A stretch of DNA of 64,000 nucleotides from Sipunculus nudus. Its lineage: Eukaryota > Annelida > Sipuncula > Golfingiida > Sipunculidae. Position 1 is the stretch's first letter; each line of letters begins with the position of its first letter. Positions 13,401 to 23,720 of this stretch are shown here, piece by piece. A program made the position numbers and the translations under genes. The stretch is from positions 3,050,019 to 3,114,018 of the forward strand of contig CM049306.1 of assembly GCA_026874595.1 (NCBI GenBank), in the 5' to 3' direction. Below the pieces are notes generated by a model. It had not been told where the DNA came from. It did not search any database and saw only the letters and a program-made list of their open reading frames with translations.

Positions 13401-15433
13401 ATATATGTGGGTGTATTTTAACGTAATGTATCTTACCCCATCTAGAGCCATGTTTTTGTTAAACATATTTATATTTACATGGGGAGGGTATGGGAAGGGA
13501 TTAATTTTTAAAATATGCAATGTAAAGAGGACATTTTGAGGCACCTGAATCAAAAGATTATGAGGATTTTCTGTTCCGCAACTATTCTCCTACATGTTTT
13601 TGAACAAAGTATTCAAACTTTAGGTTGTTGGGCTTTAATATTTATATTGCTATAAAATTACGGCATAAACTGGAATGTCGAAATATTCAAAAGTTCGTAA
13701 TATGTTTATGTCAATGATGAAATGCGCGTCTATACATTTATTATTTAACTTGCAAAATGTCACATTTTAAATGTAGTACTCGTTGTAAAATAATTCAATG
13801 TTTAAGTCTTATGACAATCTTTGCATTTTACCGACTTTTGTGATCTGTGAGCGCACAGGCTCGGACAGCAGAGCACAGTGCGGGAGTATCAGCCGAGGAG
13901 CCGTGAGATTTTTCACGGTCGATCCCACCCCGAGCTGCTCTCGCTTTTTGGGGAAACCGTGCATGACTCACATGGTAATGCGAAGGGGGGGGGGGGGGGA
14001 TGGAGATTTCTCGGTGTTATGACCGAGAAAAGTGTGATAACGGAAAGACTTCCTCTCTCAATATACTAGTATATATTTGGATGCTCTCTCAGTGGAGTAA
14101 ATCACCAAATTATGAATTGGAAAGTAATAAATATAATAATGAAATTGCTAAGGAATATAAAAAGTAATCTGAAAAATAAATGAAAATTGATTACGAATAA
14201 ATGGGAAAAGAACTCGATAAAATGAGAGATATTACGTCTGAACGGGCTTGCGCCCTCTATGGATGCACCACTGAATAAATATGGGAAAATAAACCCTATT
14301 AAGCATTAAAAATAAGTTATAAATTACGATGTCATTCAAAATAAAAAGAGTAATATATTTTCCATACGTTGAACAAAAATGAAAATTCAATATATCCCAT
14401 CGCTGGAACAAACATACATGTATCATATACAAAACGAAATGTCTTTCAAAATGTTAGAGTTCTACGATATTTAAAAAAAAATGTTAAAATATATCTTAGA
14501 AAATGGATACAACAGTCCAGATAATATATAAAATAATAATACATGTGTGATTATAAAATCTGATCGATTTGTATATTTAAGCAAATAATTTTTTAAAACT
14601 AAAATTAATTCTTTTTCAAGTTTTTAACTCTTTCTTTCAAACCTTTTCCATCTTGATATTTATATATAAAAAAATTCACTCCTGATGTTTCAACATCAAA
14701 TAAATGGATATTTAATAATATTTTAAAGTACATTTGCAACTGATTTCACTCTCAAACGTTATAATATGTACATGATAAGGGCATCTTAACAGAATGTGCT
14801 CCCTTCAACTTCGGATTACTGTACGATTACAAGGACCTCGATAAGACATTACAATTTTGTTTTAAGAGGAGATCGTTGAATGTAAAATCATTGATAATAA
14901 CCATATAGAATCTTTATCGATACGCAAGACATTTGGGGCTTCAAGTAAAAGTCTGTTTAGAGGTGACCTGGTGTCTTAAAGATTCTGCGGGATATAGGCA
15001 TTTTTATTGAACCTGCTGCTCATCTATATGCTTCATTCCTTGAAATTCCACACAAAAATTATGACACCATGTAATATTGGAACCAAACCGTTCTATTTTT
15101 GCTGTATAGTAATTTTTTATCTTTATAAAAATCCATGCATCTGAATATTCCGTGTATACTCACTATTTTTATTTGATTCTTATATTTTTATCCGCAGAAA
15201 CAAAATTAACCGGACAATAGTTGGAATTCTCGATACAGTAGTACCGTGCGCTTTCGGACCTCCTTTTCTCCGGACATAATAGTTGCTGGTATCAGGTTCT
15301 ATAATTAAACAGAATTTTTTATATCTATAATATTTGCTCTGAAACAATTTATTTTTAAACATTAACTGAACTTTTTTTGGCTATACAAAATGTTTTAATG
15401 TTTTACTGATTTTTCAGTTGACGTATTTTACTA

Positions 15434-15504
<71 letters not shown>

Positions 15505-15611
15505 ATATATAAAGTATAAATGTTTGTGTCCTGTGGTTTTGCAAATGTTCAGAACATTACTTTGATGAATATTGAACCTAACAGCATAAAAAAATATCAC
15601 ATTGTGATTTA

Positions 15612-15643
<32 letters not shown>

Positions 15644-18600
15644 ATGTGTGCAACCTGACCATGAAATGTAAAAAATAATTTGGCATAAAAAGTATTACAT
15701 AATAGATAAGAGTGTAAGAGATTCATAATCCTGATGAAATTTTTTGGTCAATGGAAGAGGTAAAGGTTTTTCAATTTATACATGAAAAATAAAATATTTT
15801 GTTCGAAACAACCTTGTAAAAACAGTTACTTGACGTTTTGTGGTTCTGTCAAATTTCCTGTTTGTCTCTATGATATTATCTGGGTAATTTTTATAGGGGC
15901 ACATTTGTAACGTGAATAAAATATAATCCAACCTTTATTTTTTTTTCATGTTTCCACCAAACATAAAATACGGTAACAGCGTAAAATATTGATGAGTTAA
16001 TATAATCTTGTTTTACAAAATGAAATACAATATCAATATAATATATTATTAAGAAAACAGCATCATGAATGTTACAAAACAGAATGAGTTTATGAAAAAT
16101 ATGTCATGTTGAAGAAATTGAAAATGCTTGACACGTTTGCTGACGATATAATGACCAGTGCATTAGCCATTACTAGCTTCCGAGTTTTACACCTTTTGAC
16201 CATAATCGGGCATTTCCGAGCAAAAAATAGTCCATAACTTCGGATGGATAACTTTGATTTTTTACATAATGATAGAAAAGACCTTATTCTATCAATAAAA
16301 ATAAAACGGTTCTTTCCATGGATGTAGTACCATTTCAATTATGCTTCGATCATTGCTTTATTTTAAAAAATCCTTGGTTCCGACTTCGGACTTCCGAGTT
16401 TTACACATAGCCGTTGGGAATCCCCTACCGGAAGTTATGGTTCTCCCGCTGACAGACGTGGAGACGAGTTTTTCGATTAAAACCAGCCTCGGTATTAAAA
16501 ACTGCTGCACGAATACACGTAAGTCAACCGTGGATGTAATAATTATTATTTTCCACAACAGAATAACGTCACTTTTTGTCTTAACTCAGGAAAATGACAG
16601 TTCGAGAAGTAGATGAAAATGAAAAAGTAGTGTCAGAAATGGCGTGCACATCTGCACATACTAGAATTGATGCGAACCCAATAGCTTGTACTGTCACTCC
16701 ATCGTCTTCAGCTCATCTTAAATCGACGTTTGGGGTGACAAGCTGTCGCTACCACAGCCCGTATTCTAGTTTCTACAACCAATAGTCGCTCGTCGACTGC
16801 CCGTATTCTAGTTTCTACAACCAATAGTCGCTCGTCGACTGCCCGTATTCTAGATTCTACAACCAATAGTCGCTCGTCGACTGCCCGTATTCTAGTTTCT
16901 ACAACCAATAGTCGCTCGTCGAATGCCCGTTTTTAGTTTCTACAACTAACAGTCTCTCGTCGACTGCCCGTATTCTGGTTTCTACTACTAATAGTCGCTC
17001 GTCCATAGCCCGTATTCTAGTTTCTAGAACTAATATAGTCGCTGTCGACTGCCCGTATTCGAGTTTCTACAACCAAAAGTCGCTCGTCCACTGCCCGTAT
17101 TCTAGTTTCTACAACTAATAGTCGCTCGTCCACAGCCCGTATTCTAGTTTCTACAACTAATAGTCGCTTGTCCACAGCCCGTATTCTAGTTTCTACAACT
17201 AATAGTCGCTCGTCAACTGCCCGTTTACAACTTATTTGAATGCAGAATGAGGGAAATGTCCTGTGATTTAATATTTATTTTCTTCACAGGCCTCACTTTG
17301 TGTTCAGCTGTGGCCGTTCTAGCCCCATATGGAAAGTCCCCCCAGGAGCCAGAAACTGCCCAGAGCGCGTGCGCACGGAAGACCTGGCTAGGCCGAAATC
17401 GGTTCATCCATCTTACCAGCCAGAGCGACAAGTACAGACCATAATCCCCCAGGCGGCGCTCTCTGCCCAGGCCTCGACCAGGCTAGAAACTTTGTCGGTC
17501 CCGAAAAACAGAAATGACGGCCCTTACAGGGATTCTCAATGGCAGGTGAGTGATTTATCCTCGGGGTAAATTTGCTTTACCCCTCAAGACCAAAGCTAGC
17601 GCAAATGATTATATGTTGATTATTATTTAAAATTTTTATTTAAAAATATATGAATATATTAACTTCTTTAATTATGCGATTATTTTAAAAACGTTTTACA
17701 AACCTGTTATTCGGGACTAGCGTTATAGCTGTATATATACATTACAGATGTTCTCCTGCATCCTTGATTGTACATAAACATTTCTTCGACCTTTCTTAGC
17801 TCGGCGCCGGATGTGTTTTCATTGGTAATGATCGCTTTTGGCTGCTTTTTAACGATTTGCATGAAAAATTATCATGTGATCTGTACATATTGCTTTGTCC
17901 GCTAGGTGGAGCGGACGGCTTTGCTTGCCCCAACATCAAATCGAACGAGGGAACTGGCGCGTCACAAATCAACAGTGGAGGGATATCTACTGCCAAAGTC
18001 ATGTATATGGCCTGTGGCCGGCACAGCGCTACGGGCCGTGGCGTCAGCACGCGTCTCCGAACTAGCTGTACCCATCCGCAGATAAAAATAACAACTAATT
18101 CTGATTGGATTATTTAGGTATATCAGGATGTTTTGTCCCGCCTCGGAGGAATACATCTTGAGTGAGGAAAAGTGACGGAGTTAACGAGAGGTGTTCCATC
18201 GTTCTGGTCTGAGGGCCCGGTTACTGTTTGTTGACTGGTTGGTGTTTTGTCTAAGACTGGACATTGCACGGGACGCTTAGTGCTACGTCTAAAGAAGATG
18301 ACTGTCTTGTCAAGTTATTTAAAAGTATAAAAAGGGGCATCTTGTGAAAAGTTTTACTTGTTAAATGCGTAGCTATATATATGTTGATCTCAGACAATGC
18401 TCTTAAATCAGTATAACTTGTACATATTTTAAAAAACCTGCACATTAATACAAGAAAGGGAAACTTGAATAGACTTGCGTGGTTAACAGTTTGATGCGAG
18501 GAAACGGCCCAACAACCTTTGTTATTAATTTTAAGCGTTTATCCAGATCAAACTATTGAATGCTGTGAAACGTTCCCGCGTAATATATTACTGCATCCGT

Positions 18601-19930
18601 TTACTTTCTTACTGGGGATTGACCACCTGGACGACAGTTTACAACTGAACTTAAGATCTGCTCACCTTTTCCAGCATGCGTACCATGCGCAATAAGGTAT
18701 ACCTCGCATCATAAGCAAGCTTTTATTTTTCAAAGCTAATCTTTCTAAAAAACATTATTTTATTCAAATTTAATACTACATCTTCTTGATTAAAAGCTGT
18801 TGAAAAGAATTTTATAGAACCACGCCAACCGCAGATTTGTCGCTAAACTGCAGGATGTTTGATTTAAAACACATCTAACACACGGGTTCACGTTTCAGCA
18901 TCTCCGAACACTTACACAGATTTTTGTATTGAACCGCCTTCCATCCACGTGATCACCATACCTCTCACGTGATCACCATACCTCTCACGTGATCACCATA
19001 CCTCTCACGTGATCACCATACCTCTCATCACCTTTCAGTTCACTAATTCACAATGTCATGCATACACTCAGTCATCTGATCAGTTCAGCTCGCCGCTGTC
19101 ACGACTGCTCCTCTGTCATATCAATTCACTTTTCTAACCACTCTGTTTTTCACTTTCTCTTCCAGGTTTTGATCACCATTTACCCCTTCCAGGGTTCGAT
19201 GACCGTTTACCAGTTGTGTGTTATCTTTATCTAACATTTTTTTCTGGTCATTTGTCACCCAAACCAACATTCATCACAGCTGTTTGTCTTCAGGTTAATC
19301 ATGTTCACTAGACTACACATTATTTGGTTCATTTTATTCCCAAACTGCTAAGTCTTAATGTTGATGTCTTTTAGTGGTGATGATTTCTATTTCCTGGAAA
19401 AACTGGAGCTTCTGTTCTCTTTCATAAAATCCGTCAGACGTCAAAACATCAGACCTTAACGCCTGCTCACCGAAATGAAAGACAACAGTTTTACCGCACA
19501 TCGTGTCTGAGGAAACTGACTGCTTTAGATGTAAACTTTTTTCCTTAATCTTGTCCATTTTACATAACTTTTATATGACCTTTATCCTACAGAGACAAAC
19601 AATAATTGTTTATTTACTTAATGTTCGTGTACACAGGTCACGATACCGGCCTTAAAAGCGACCCCTTCAAACAGAATTCAGGAGTTGTCTAAACCAAAAG
19701 GCCATGCGCAAGGATACGTGCAGAACAAGGATGTGATTCCGCCGGTCAGACAGTCCGCCCTACAGGCGAAGGCCACCGAGCGGATCAACGAGCTGAGCGC
19801 ACCCATCGTCAGGGCAACCATGGATCACGTGCAGTTTGATCCGACAGCCTTCACGGTGAAGAGTGCGGCGCTCAAAGGCCGCTGCACAATACGCATGGAT
19901 GAGCTGGCAAGGCCCGTATTGCGGAGTTAG
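1138..19930 (+). CDS. THEG: THEG/SPMAP2-type sperm microtubule-associated protein, whole gene (7 coding exons)
   Basis: Joined coding exons 1138-1150, 6238-6283, 7346-7408, 7669-7803, 10291-10428, 17290-17545 and 19637-19930 total 945 nt and give 314 residues. Every junction is GT-AG and the phases agree (1, then 2,2,2,2, then 0). The protein is a string of eight THEG repeats with core R-x-x-x-L-A/S-x-P-K at about residues 22-30, 67-75, 114-122 (degenerate), 160-168, 196-204, 230-238, 266-274 and 303-311; the segments between them carry an S-C-G-R ... I-W motif (residues 92-100 and 138-146). Vertebrate THEG (now SPMAP2) is a spermatid protein linked to sperm microtubules and the CCT chaperonin; the mammalian protein is somewhat longer. 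No signal peptide or membrane segment is visible. Family assignment is from the repeat pattern; whether it is the SPMAP2 or SPMAP2L orthologue cannot be settled here. Confidence 0.85.
1645..1681. repeat. (CA)n microsatellite
   Basis: Uninterrupted CA dinucleotides of about 37 bp inside THEG intron 1. Confidence 0.95.
1690..3100. other. THEG intron 1, unannotated part
   Basis: No exon found. One small inverted repeat is visible: CGGCTTAGTA at 2694-2703 and its exact complement at 2738-2747. Confidence 0.5.
3111..3168. repeat. 20-bp tandem repeat, 3 copies
   Basis: Three head-to-tail copies of a unit beginning catttatatgacatgtct, in THEG intron 1. Confidence 0.9.
3908..4717. repeat. 30-bp minisatellite, 27 copies (THEG intron 1)
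   Basis: Exactly 810 bp of a 30-bp unit (core CGACACTAGTCAGTCTCATC) with almost no indels. Units differ mainly by one transition, ACTAGT versus ACCAGT: six consecutive ACCAGT units at about 4261-4440 and a single one near 4675, showing recent block expansion. Because 30 is a multiple of three, long repetitive open frames exist on both strands (to 343 codons). They start and stop outside the repeat at chance sites and are not taken as genes. Confidence 0.97.
5384..6156. repeat. 41-bp minisatellite, about 18 copies, degenerate edges
   Basis: Unit core ggcagttaatcacggacatc followed by atactacttgtcagagcgcc. The best-preserved copies are at about 5640-6020; copies toward both ends are divergent. 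The array ends about 80 bp before THEG exon 2, close to the branch-point region of intron 1. Confidence 0.9.
6238..6283 (+). CDS. THEG: THEG exon 2
   Basis: 46 nt between a pyrimidine-rich acceptor (tatcacttcag) and a strong donor (cag/gtaagt). It enters in phase 1 and leaves in phase 2. It encodes a short lysine- and proline-containing N-terminal linker ([14 protein letters not shown]) ending in a split arginine codon that joins to [10 protein letters not shown] in exon 3. Confidence 0.75.
7346..7408 (+). CDS. THEG: THEG exon 3, repeat 1
   Basis: 63 nt, phase 2 in and out. The acceptor is ttctttcatttttag and the donor gg/gtaatt, the weakest donor of the gene. It encodes RILQLAQPK, a clean THEG repeat core, followed by a short tail with S-V-W. 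The split codon at the 3' end becomes glycine when joined to exon 4. Confidence 0.8.
7669..7803 (+). CDS. THEG: THEG exon 4, repeat 2
   Basis: 135 nt, a multiple of three, phase 2 in and out. Acceptor gtgttcttgtag, donor aacag/gtaagt. It carries the core RVSQLARPK and a preceding tryptophan-containing segment typical of the inter-repeat spacer. Intron 3 upstream is only 260 bp and holds nothing but AT-rich sequence. Confidence 0.88.
8104..8664. repeat. 51-bp minisatellite, 11 copies (THEG intron 4)
   Basis: Exactly 561 bp, 11 units of 51 bp with few substitutions (for example attctg/attatc, gcgaca/gcaaaa). Since 51 equals 17 codons, at least five of the six frames are open; one plus-strand frame repeats [17 protein letters not shown]. 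No flanking splice sites or family similarity support translation. Confidence 0.97.
8665..9970. other. THEG intron 4 remainder
   Basis: No exon or recognised element apart from the (ATT)n tract at about 9117-9210. Confidence 0.5.
9117..9210. repeat. (ATT)n microsatellite
   Basis: About 94 bp of imperfect ATT/TTA triplets in THEG intron 4. Confidence 0.95.
9971..10222. repeat. (CA)n/(TA)n microsatellite with GGTA interruptions
   Basis: Long TA-dinucleotide tract starting with a short CA run and broken by recurring atgggtata segments and one unique stretch at about 10052-10081. It ends directly at a duplicated splice acceptor. Confidence 0.95.
10224..10312 (+). repeat. Tandemly duplicated exon 5 acceptor
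   Basis: The 27-bp string covering ttcag and the first bases of exon 5 occurs at 10224-10250 and again, identical, at 10286-10312, 62 bp apart. Splicing at the upstream acceptor (10228/10229) would keep phase 2 but reach TGA at about 10262-10264, so only the downstream acceptor (10290/10291) gives full-length protein. Confidence 0.9.
10291..10428 (+). CDS. THEG: THEG exon 5, degenerate repeat 3
   Basis: 138 nt, phase 2 in and out, donor gacag/gtgagc. It begins P-E-Y-M-F-S-C-G-R and contains I-W-R-V, matching the spacer of exon 6. Its repeat core reads GVMLLAKAK, so both the arginine and the proline of the consensus are lost. The first 22 bases and the acceptor are duplicated 62 bp upstream (see 10224-10312). 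Confidence 0.85.
10429..11990. other. THEG intron 5 with decayed GGTGGCGCCACC-type repeat units
   Basis: At about 10680-11130 and 11690-11930 there are degraded, reverse-oriented copies of the roughly 140-bp unit that forms the array at 28.4-33.4 kb. They are recognisable from ggtggcgccacc and variants (10989, 11091, 11726, 11886) and from fragments such as ctcagaagtggttt. No exon seen. Confidence 0.6.
11995..12590. repeat. 42-bp minisatellite, array 1 (THEG intron 5)
   Basis: About 14 units with core gtcgctcgtccactgcccgt followed by attctagtttctacaacta. Some units carry a variant end (ctacggacacacgtag). The same unit forms a second array at 16745-17225. The minus strand has a 14-residue periodic open frame ([14 protein letters not shown]), a consequence of the 42-bp period. 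Confidence 0.95.
12602..12649. repeat. Imperfect inverted repeat next to the 42-bp array
   Basis: Left arm 12602-12618 and right arm 12634-12649 pair almost fully around CAGGCCTT/AAGGCCTG with a 15-nt loop. It begins about 12 bp after the array ends. It could extrude a cruciform or be the end of an element that carried the array. Confidence 0.6.
13320..13397. repeat. (TA)n microsatellite
   Basis: TA dinucleotides with a short TG segment, intron 5. Confidence 0.95.
15436..15512. repeat. (TA)n microsatellite
   Basis: TA dinucleotides with one interruption, intron 5. Confidence 0.95.
16745..17225. repeat. 42-bp minisatellite, array 2 (THEG intron 5)
   Basis: About 11 units of the same 42-bp sequence as array 1, here mostly with ctacaaccaatagtcgctcg. 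It ends about 65 bp before exon 6, so it lies directly upstream of the branch-point zone. Confidence 0.95.
17290..17545 (+). CDS. THEG: THEG exon 6, repeats 4 and 5
   Basis: 256 nt, enters in phase 2 and leaves in phase 0, acceptor ttttcttcacag, donor ggcag/gtgagt. It starts [16 protein letters not shown], closely parallel to exon 5, and carries the cores RTEDLARPK and RLETLSVPK. Because it carries two repeats and changes the phase, it probably arose by fusion of two ancestral repeat exons (inference). Confidence 0.9.
17906..18085 (+). CDS. THEG: Candidate alternative terminal exon of THEG (exon 6b) or exon relic
   Basis: Directly after ttgtccgctag an open phase-0 frame of 59 codons runs to TAA at 18083-18085. 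It carries two THEG-like cores, RTRELARHK and RVSELAVPI, with a spacer containing S-C-I-W-P-V. It aligns along its length with the start of exon 7: both begin with V, have ...PTSNR or ...TPSNR before the first core, and have the second core about 34-36 residues later. Exon 6 leaves phase 0, so splicing 6 to 6b is legal and would give a 276-residue protein. There is no good GT donor after the second core, so it would be a last exon, mutually exclusive with exon 7. It may instead be a decaying duplicate; the first core has lost its proline. No clear AATAAA follows closely. Confidence 0.6.
   Translation: MERTALLAPTSNRTRELARHKSTVEGYLLPKSCIWPVAGTALRAVASARVSELAVPIRR
18086..19636. other. THEG intron 6, distal part
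   Basis: No further THEG core motif seen. The only structure is the 20-bp tandem repeat at 18946-19025. Confidence 0.5.
18946..19025. repeat. 20-bp tandem repeat, 4 copies
   Basis: Four perfect copies of CACGTGATCACCATACCTCT. Each contains the E-box-like palindrome CACGTG and the palindrome TGATCA. Confidence 0.95.
19637..19930 (+). CDS. THEG: THEG exon 7, terminal exon, repeats 6-8
   Basis: 294 nt including the TAG stop, phase 0, acceptor gtgtacacag. It encodes the cores [18 protein letters not shown] and RMDELARPV, the last two lacking the final lysine. The frame ends three residues after the last repeat, as expected for a complete C terminus. Confidence 0.9.
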   Translation, partial: VTIPALKATPSNRIQELSKPKGHAQGYVQNKDVIPPVRQSALQAKATERINELSAPIVRATMDHVQFDPTAFTVKSAALKGRCTIRMDELARPVLRS

Positions 19931-22150
19931 ATTCATTTGCTGTAAGACAATGTATATAAGATTCAGTGTTCAATCAGTTTTCATCATCATCACAACAGCA
20001 TGGAGTATGTTAATTGTTTTCTCCTTTGATAATTTACATATCATTTGCATCTTTTAAAATACCAACTTCTGTCTAATCTCCCCATTACTTTCTCCTTCTC
20101 ATGTTTAATGAAATGTATTTAATGACCATCGCCGGTTATCAGCCCTCTTGGCTGGTCTGTCTCAGAAATTTCTCAAAGACACGCTTCGTAGATTCCTCAT
20201 GTGCTTTCATCAAGCACACGAGTTATACATTCATACTATATCAGACCGACATCAATACCACCCAGTCCGTCATCCATCGCTCTCCGTCAACCGGATATCG
20301 TCTGCTTTCATTTGACCATTATATGACCTTCTTTTGTCCATCATGTGTCAAATTAACATCGCACATTATTCTCATTTCTCACGCAATCACTTCACAGCAA
20401 ATTTACAGAATGAAACAAACGTACTCGGCACCCACGAACATGTCACGAATTACGAACTAATGATTCTATTAAGGGCTTTGGGTCTTGCAAATGGCTGGTA
20501 ATCGGATATTTTAGCTCTACCGGTCAGGTTTGAATGTTCCTAAAGACAATCACATGGTGAGATCAGAGATCTCTTATCAGGAAGCATTTTATGTAGGAGG
20601 CCCTGACAGTCAAATAGAGCTGGAAACAAAGATAAATAAATGGTATCTGGTAGTCATTGTAACTGTACGGGTAATGGACCTGTAACCATGACAACCAGTC
20701 TCGTGACTGACCGGTTGCCATGAGAACTCGTCGGTAGTCACGTAGTGTTAGAATGGGGGTACAGGTGTGTTATTTTTAGGACTGTTAACTAAGCCATACA
20801 TCTTACCAGAGCAGTATTATAATTACCAATACTTGTTATACGTATGATGTGCATTTTGTAGAAGCCGTTTGTATATTGCTGGCGCCAGGTGGCGTGACCT
20901 GCTTTTTGCTTTGTATGTAGTATTTATTACGAGATATGTTTTTGTGTGCAATATGTGGCGACCGCCCTACACATGCATATGATTAACTAAAATACGTGTA
21001 TAAATCACCTGAATATCTTTATTTTTTGTTGAAATGTTTACACTAAACTTAGAAAGGCTTGGAATTTTAGATGGCGGATATGATGTAGTATCCCAAACCT
21101 TGGTCCATATCATCTGACATGCCGAATACAAAGCGCCTGAAGCCTTCGTCGGGTGAAGCTACCTAAGATCAATGGGTACATCAATCTTAACAATCCAAGA
21201 AGCCGTTCATGTAAAATTTGAATGAAAAAAAAATCGCCCTGGCGTAAATAAAAGAAAACACATCGTTCTGAGTCAGATTTTATCTCACATCGCTAGGTAC
21301 CGGTCATTCAAATAGCATTTACTCTACATCCGGGCTCCTTGCGGCTAACTGTACATAGCTGATTTACATAGACCTAGTCATCGAAGCCCCTGTTTAACGT
21401 AAATAACATCATCCCTGAGGCAAAGTTTGCATTATATTCTCCTGAGGCAAACATTACATAGCCTGGTCAAAGAAGCAATCCATTAATTAACCTGCGTACT
21501 GATTCCAAAATAAAAACATTAATGAAAGTTCTGCTGTCGACCAGTCTGCCATCTGCAACGTCATTTTGCGAAGAATACCTGCATGAATTAAAAAAACACA
21601 CGCCTCAATTCTGGGAGACACATGCGAGGCAAGGTGGTCAAGACAACAAAAGATAAAATGGAAAATACCATTTAATCCACAGAACGTTTAACACAGTAGG
21701 TGCCACTAACAGGTAACATTGACATGCAAGTCACATGATCAATATGCTTGTGAAACTTGAAGCTTATAGCTGCAGCAGTTCCTTGGATATTTTGAAAAAG
21801 ATGTAACATTAAGTATGTAAAAAGATGAAATCGTATCACTTTGATCGGTACATTTAAAGTGACATGTAATTCATAATCATTTAATCCATCTCCCTCCAAG
21901 GAATTCCTGCCCTTAATTTGAAAAAAAACTAAAGTGTTCATATTTACTCGCTTATCTTGAAAAAAGTAGGAAAGGTCATTTAATCTCAAAGAAAACTAAA
22001 ATATGGACAGTCGACAAGCGGCAACAGGTATCAGACATAGGAGCATAGATAAAGTGAGGGATTGAATGGTTTCTCATGTGACAGCCCTCAAGATTTTTGG
22101 CTTAAGTGATGCCCAGGTATCCCAATACGCACAGATGGACTAAGCTCAAA
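19931..22150. other. THEG 3' UTR and intergenic sequence
   Basis: No gene recognised. The 119-codon open frame at 20101-20460 has no recognisable domain, lies immediately behind the THEG stop and is treated as 3' UTR or chance. Confidence 0.45.
20635..20640 (+). terminator. Possible polyadenylation signal of THEG
   Basis: AATAAA about 700 bp after the THEG stop. No exact AATAAA was noticed closer. Its use is not shown. Confidence 0.25.
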
Positions 22151-23720
22151 ACAAATATACTGTAGGTGGCACCACCAGTCATCCTAGATCTATGGACCTG
22201 ACAAATTTCAGGCAGGTACATCAAACCACTCATGAGATGAACGCATTAATGTATTTTACGAATAAATTATTGTATGAAGCGTACCCTGCCTTGTGTAAGA
22301 AAAAGCTGTTCAACATTAATGTGGAATCTGGCCATTACACTGAAATACTGAGGTTTTAGAACCACTGAAATACTGAGGTTTTAGAATTTCACCAAAAGGA
22401 GCTGCACAGATGGCCTACAAGCAATAACGACTGCAGGTGACGCCCCTAGTTTTGTATATCAAAAAGAGCAATCCATGCAAGATCTATGGACATGCAAAAT
22501 TTAACCACACTGAGATAGATGCATGAATGAATTCTATGAATAGTTGAATACATGACTGAAGGTGGCGCACACCAGTCTTGTGTACGAGAGAACCGTTTGA
22601 GATGGATAAACATGCAAGGCATTTCAGGCCGATATGCAAAACCACTCCTGAAATAAAGCACCAATGTATTTCTACGACAACGTGATAGTAAGAGGCTCCA
22701 TCAGGACAAACCTATTACAGATGAATAAACGTGAACAATTTCAGGCTGATATATCTAGTTGCTGAGGATACCGTTTGGATCGGTCTGGTCCACAATATTT
22801 GGCCGGACAGGACCGGCAACACAAAATACCGGACAGTTCTGGACCGCCCCTTCTAAAATTTAATGGTATGTGCTATTGTTGAATTTCTTTCATGCAATGT
22901 GCTTGTGTGTCCAGATAGCTTAATTAAGTAACAACAATAAATTCTGCTAGAACAGCTTGCAAAAATTATGTTTCGGGCAAGACATTCTAGTTAGTTTAGA
23001 CATAAAACTTCAGGGTCTATATAGGGGGTTGAAGGGGTCAGCTAGTTCATTTATTTATTATTATTATTATAGTTATTATTATTATTATTATTATTATTAT
23101 TTTGGTCCGCTTGTGTAATTTTCTCTTTTTTTTTCTTCTATCATGTAATTATTTATTATTTTGAATAATCACTTTTTAAAGTATTATTAAATAAACGAAC
23201 CGAACAGATTTATGGATAGACGCCAGTCGAAATTATTGTAGGTGGCGCTACAAGGTTTTTGTACTAGATTAAGATATTAAAGATCTATGGACATGCAACA
23301 TTTCAGACGGACACGTCAAACCACTCCTGAAATAAATGCATGGCTGTATTCTACAAATACCTGATTATATGTGGCGCCACCTGTCATGTGTACGAGAAAG
23401 CTATCCAAGCTGGATGGGCATGCCAAATTTCAGGTCGATACATTGTACAACTGCTTAAGTATGAGTGATTTTCACCCACAGCAAACGCACGGATATACGC
23501 CACGCAAAACAGATTCCAGATTGCGATACCCGTCTTGATTACAAGATGAAGGTATCCCAGATCTATAGACATGCACAATTTCAGCCCGATACACTGAACT
23601 ACTCCTTCATATATGTGATATTATCGCTATAAAAGACGCACAGATGAACACTTCGCGAAAAAGGATAGTAGGCGGCGAAAACAATTTTTCACATGTGACC
23701 AGACAATTATGCCGGGATTA
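22150..23720. repeat. Decayed tandem units of the GGTGGCGCCACC family
   Basis: Recurring blocks with a ggtggcgccacc variant (22165, 22436, 22562, 23238, 23368) followed by phrases such as agatctatggacatgcaaaatttcag and aaaccactcctgaaat, about 130-280 bp apart. These are old copies of the 278-bp array unit, interrupted at about 22760-23215 by unrelated sequence holding an (ATT)n tract (23050-23102). Confidence 0.7.

Larger units (their letters stand above)
12650..16740. other. THEG intron 5, AT-rich interior
   Basis: No exon found. Holds (TA)n tracts (13320-13397, 15436-15512), a mixed TA/TG tract (15612-15650), a 15-G run at 13985-13999, and a perfect small hairpin (TTTCTCGGT and ACCGAGAAA) at about 14007-14030. 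Confidence 0.5.

Noticed and set aside
13798-14069. GC-richer stretch in THEG intron 5 as a missing exon
   Set aside because: No THEG core motif in any frame, no matching phase-2 acceptor and donor pair, and it contains a 15-G run.
16594-16785. 63-codon frame starting [13 protein letters not shown] just before the 42-bp array
   Set aside because: No family similarity recognised, it runs into the minisatellite, and it has no splice sites that fit the THEG phases.
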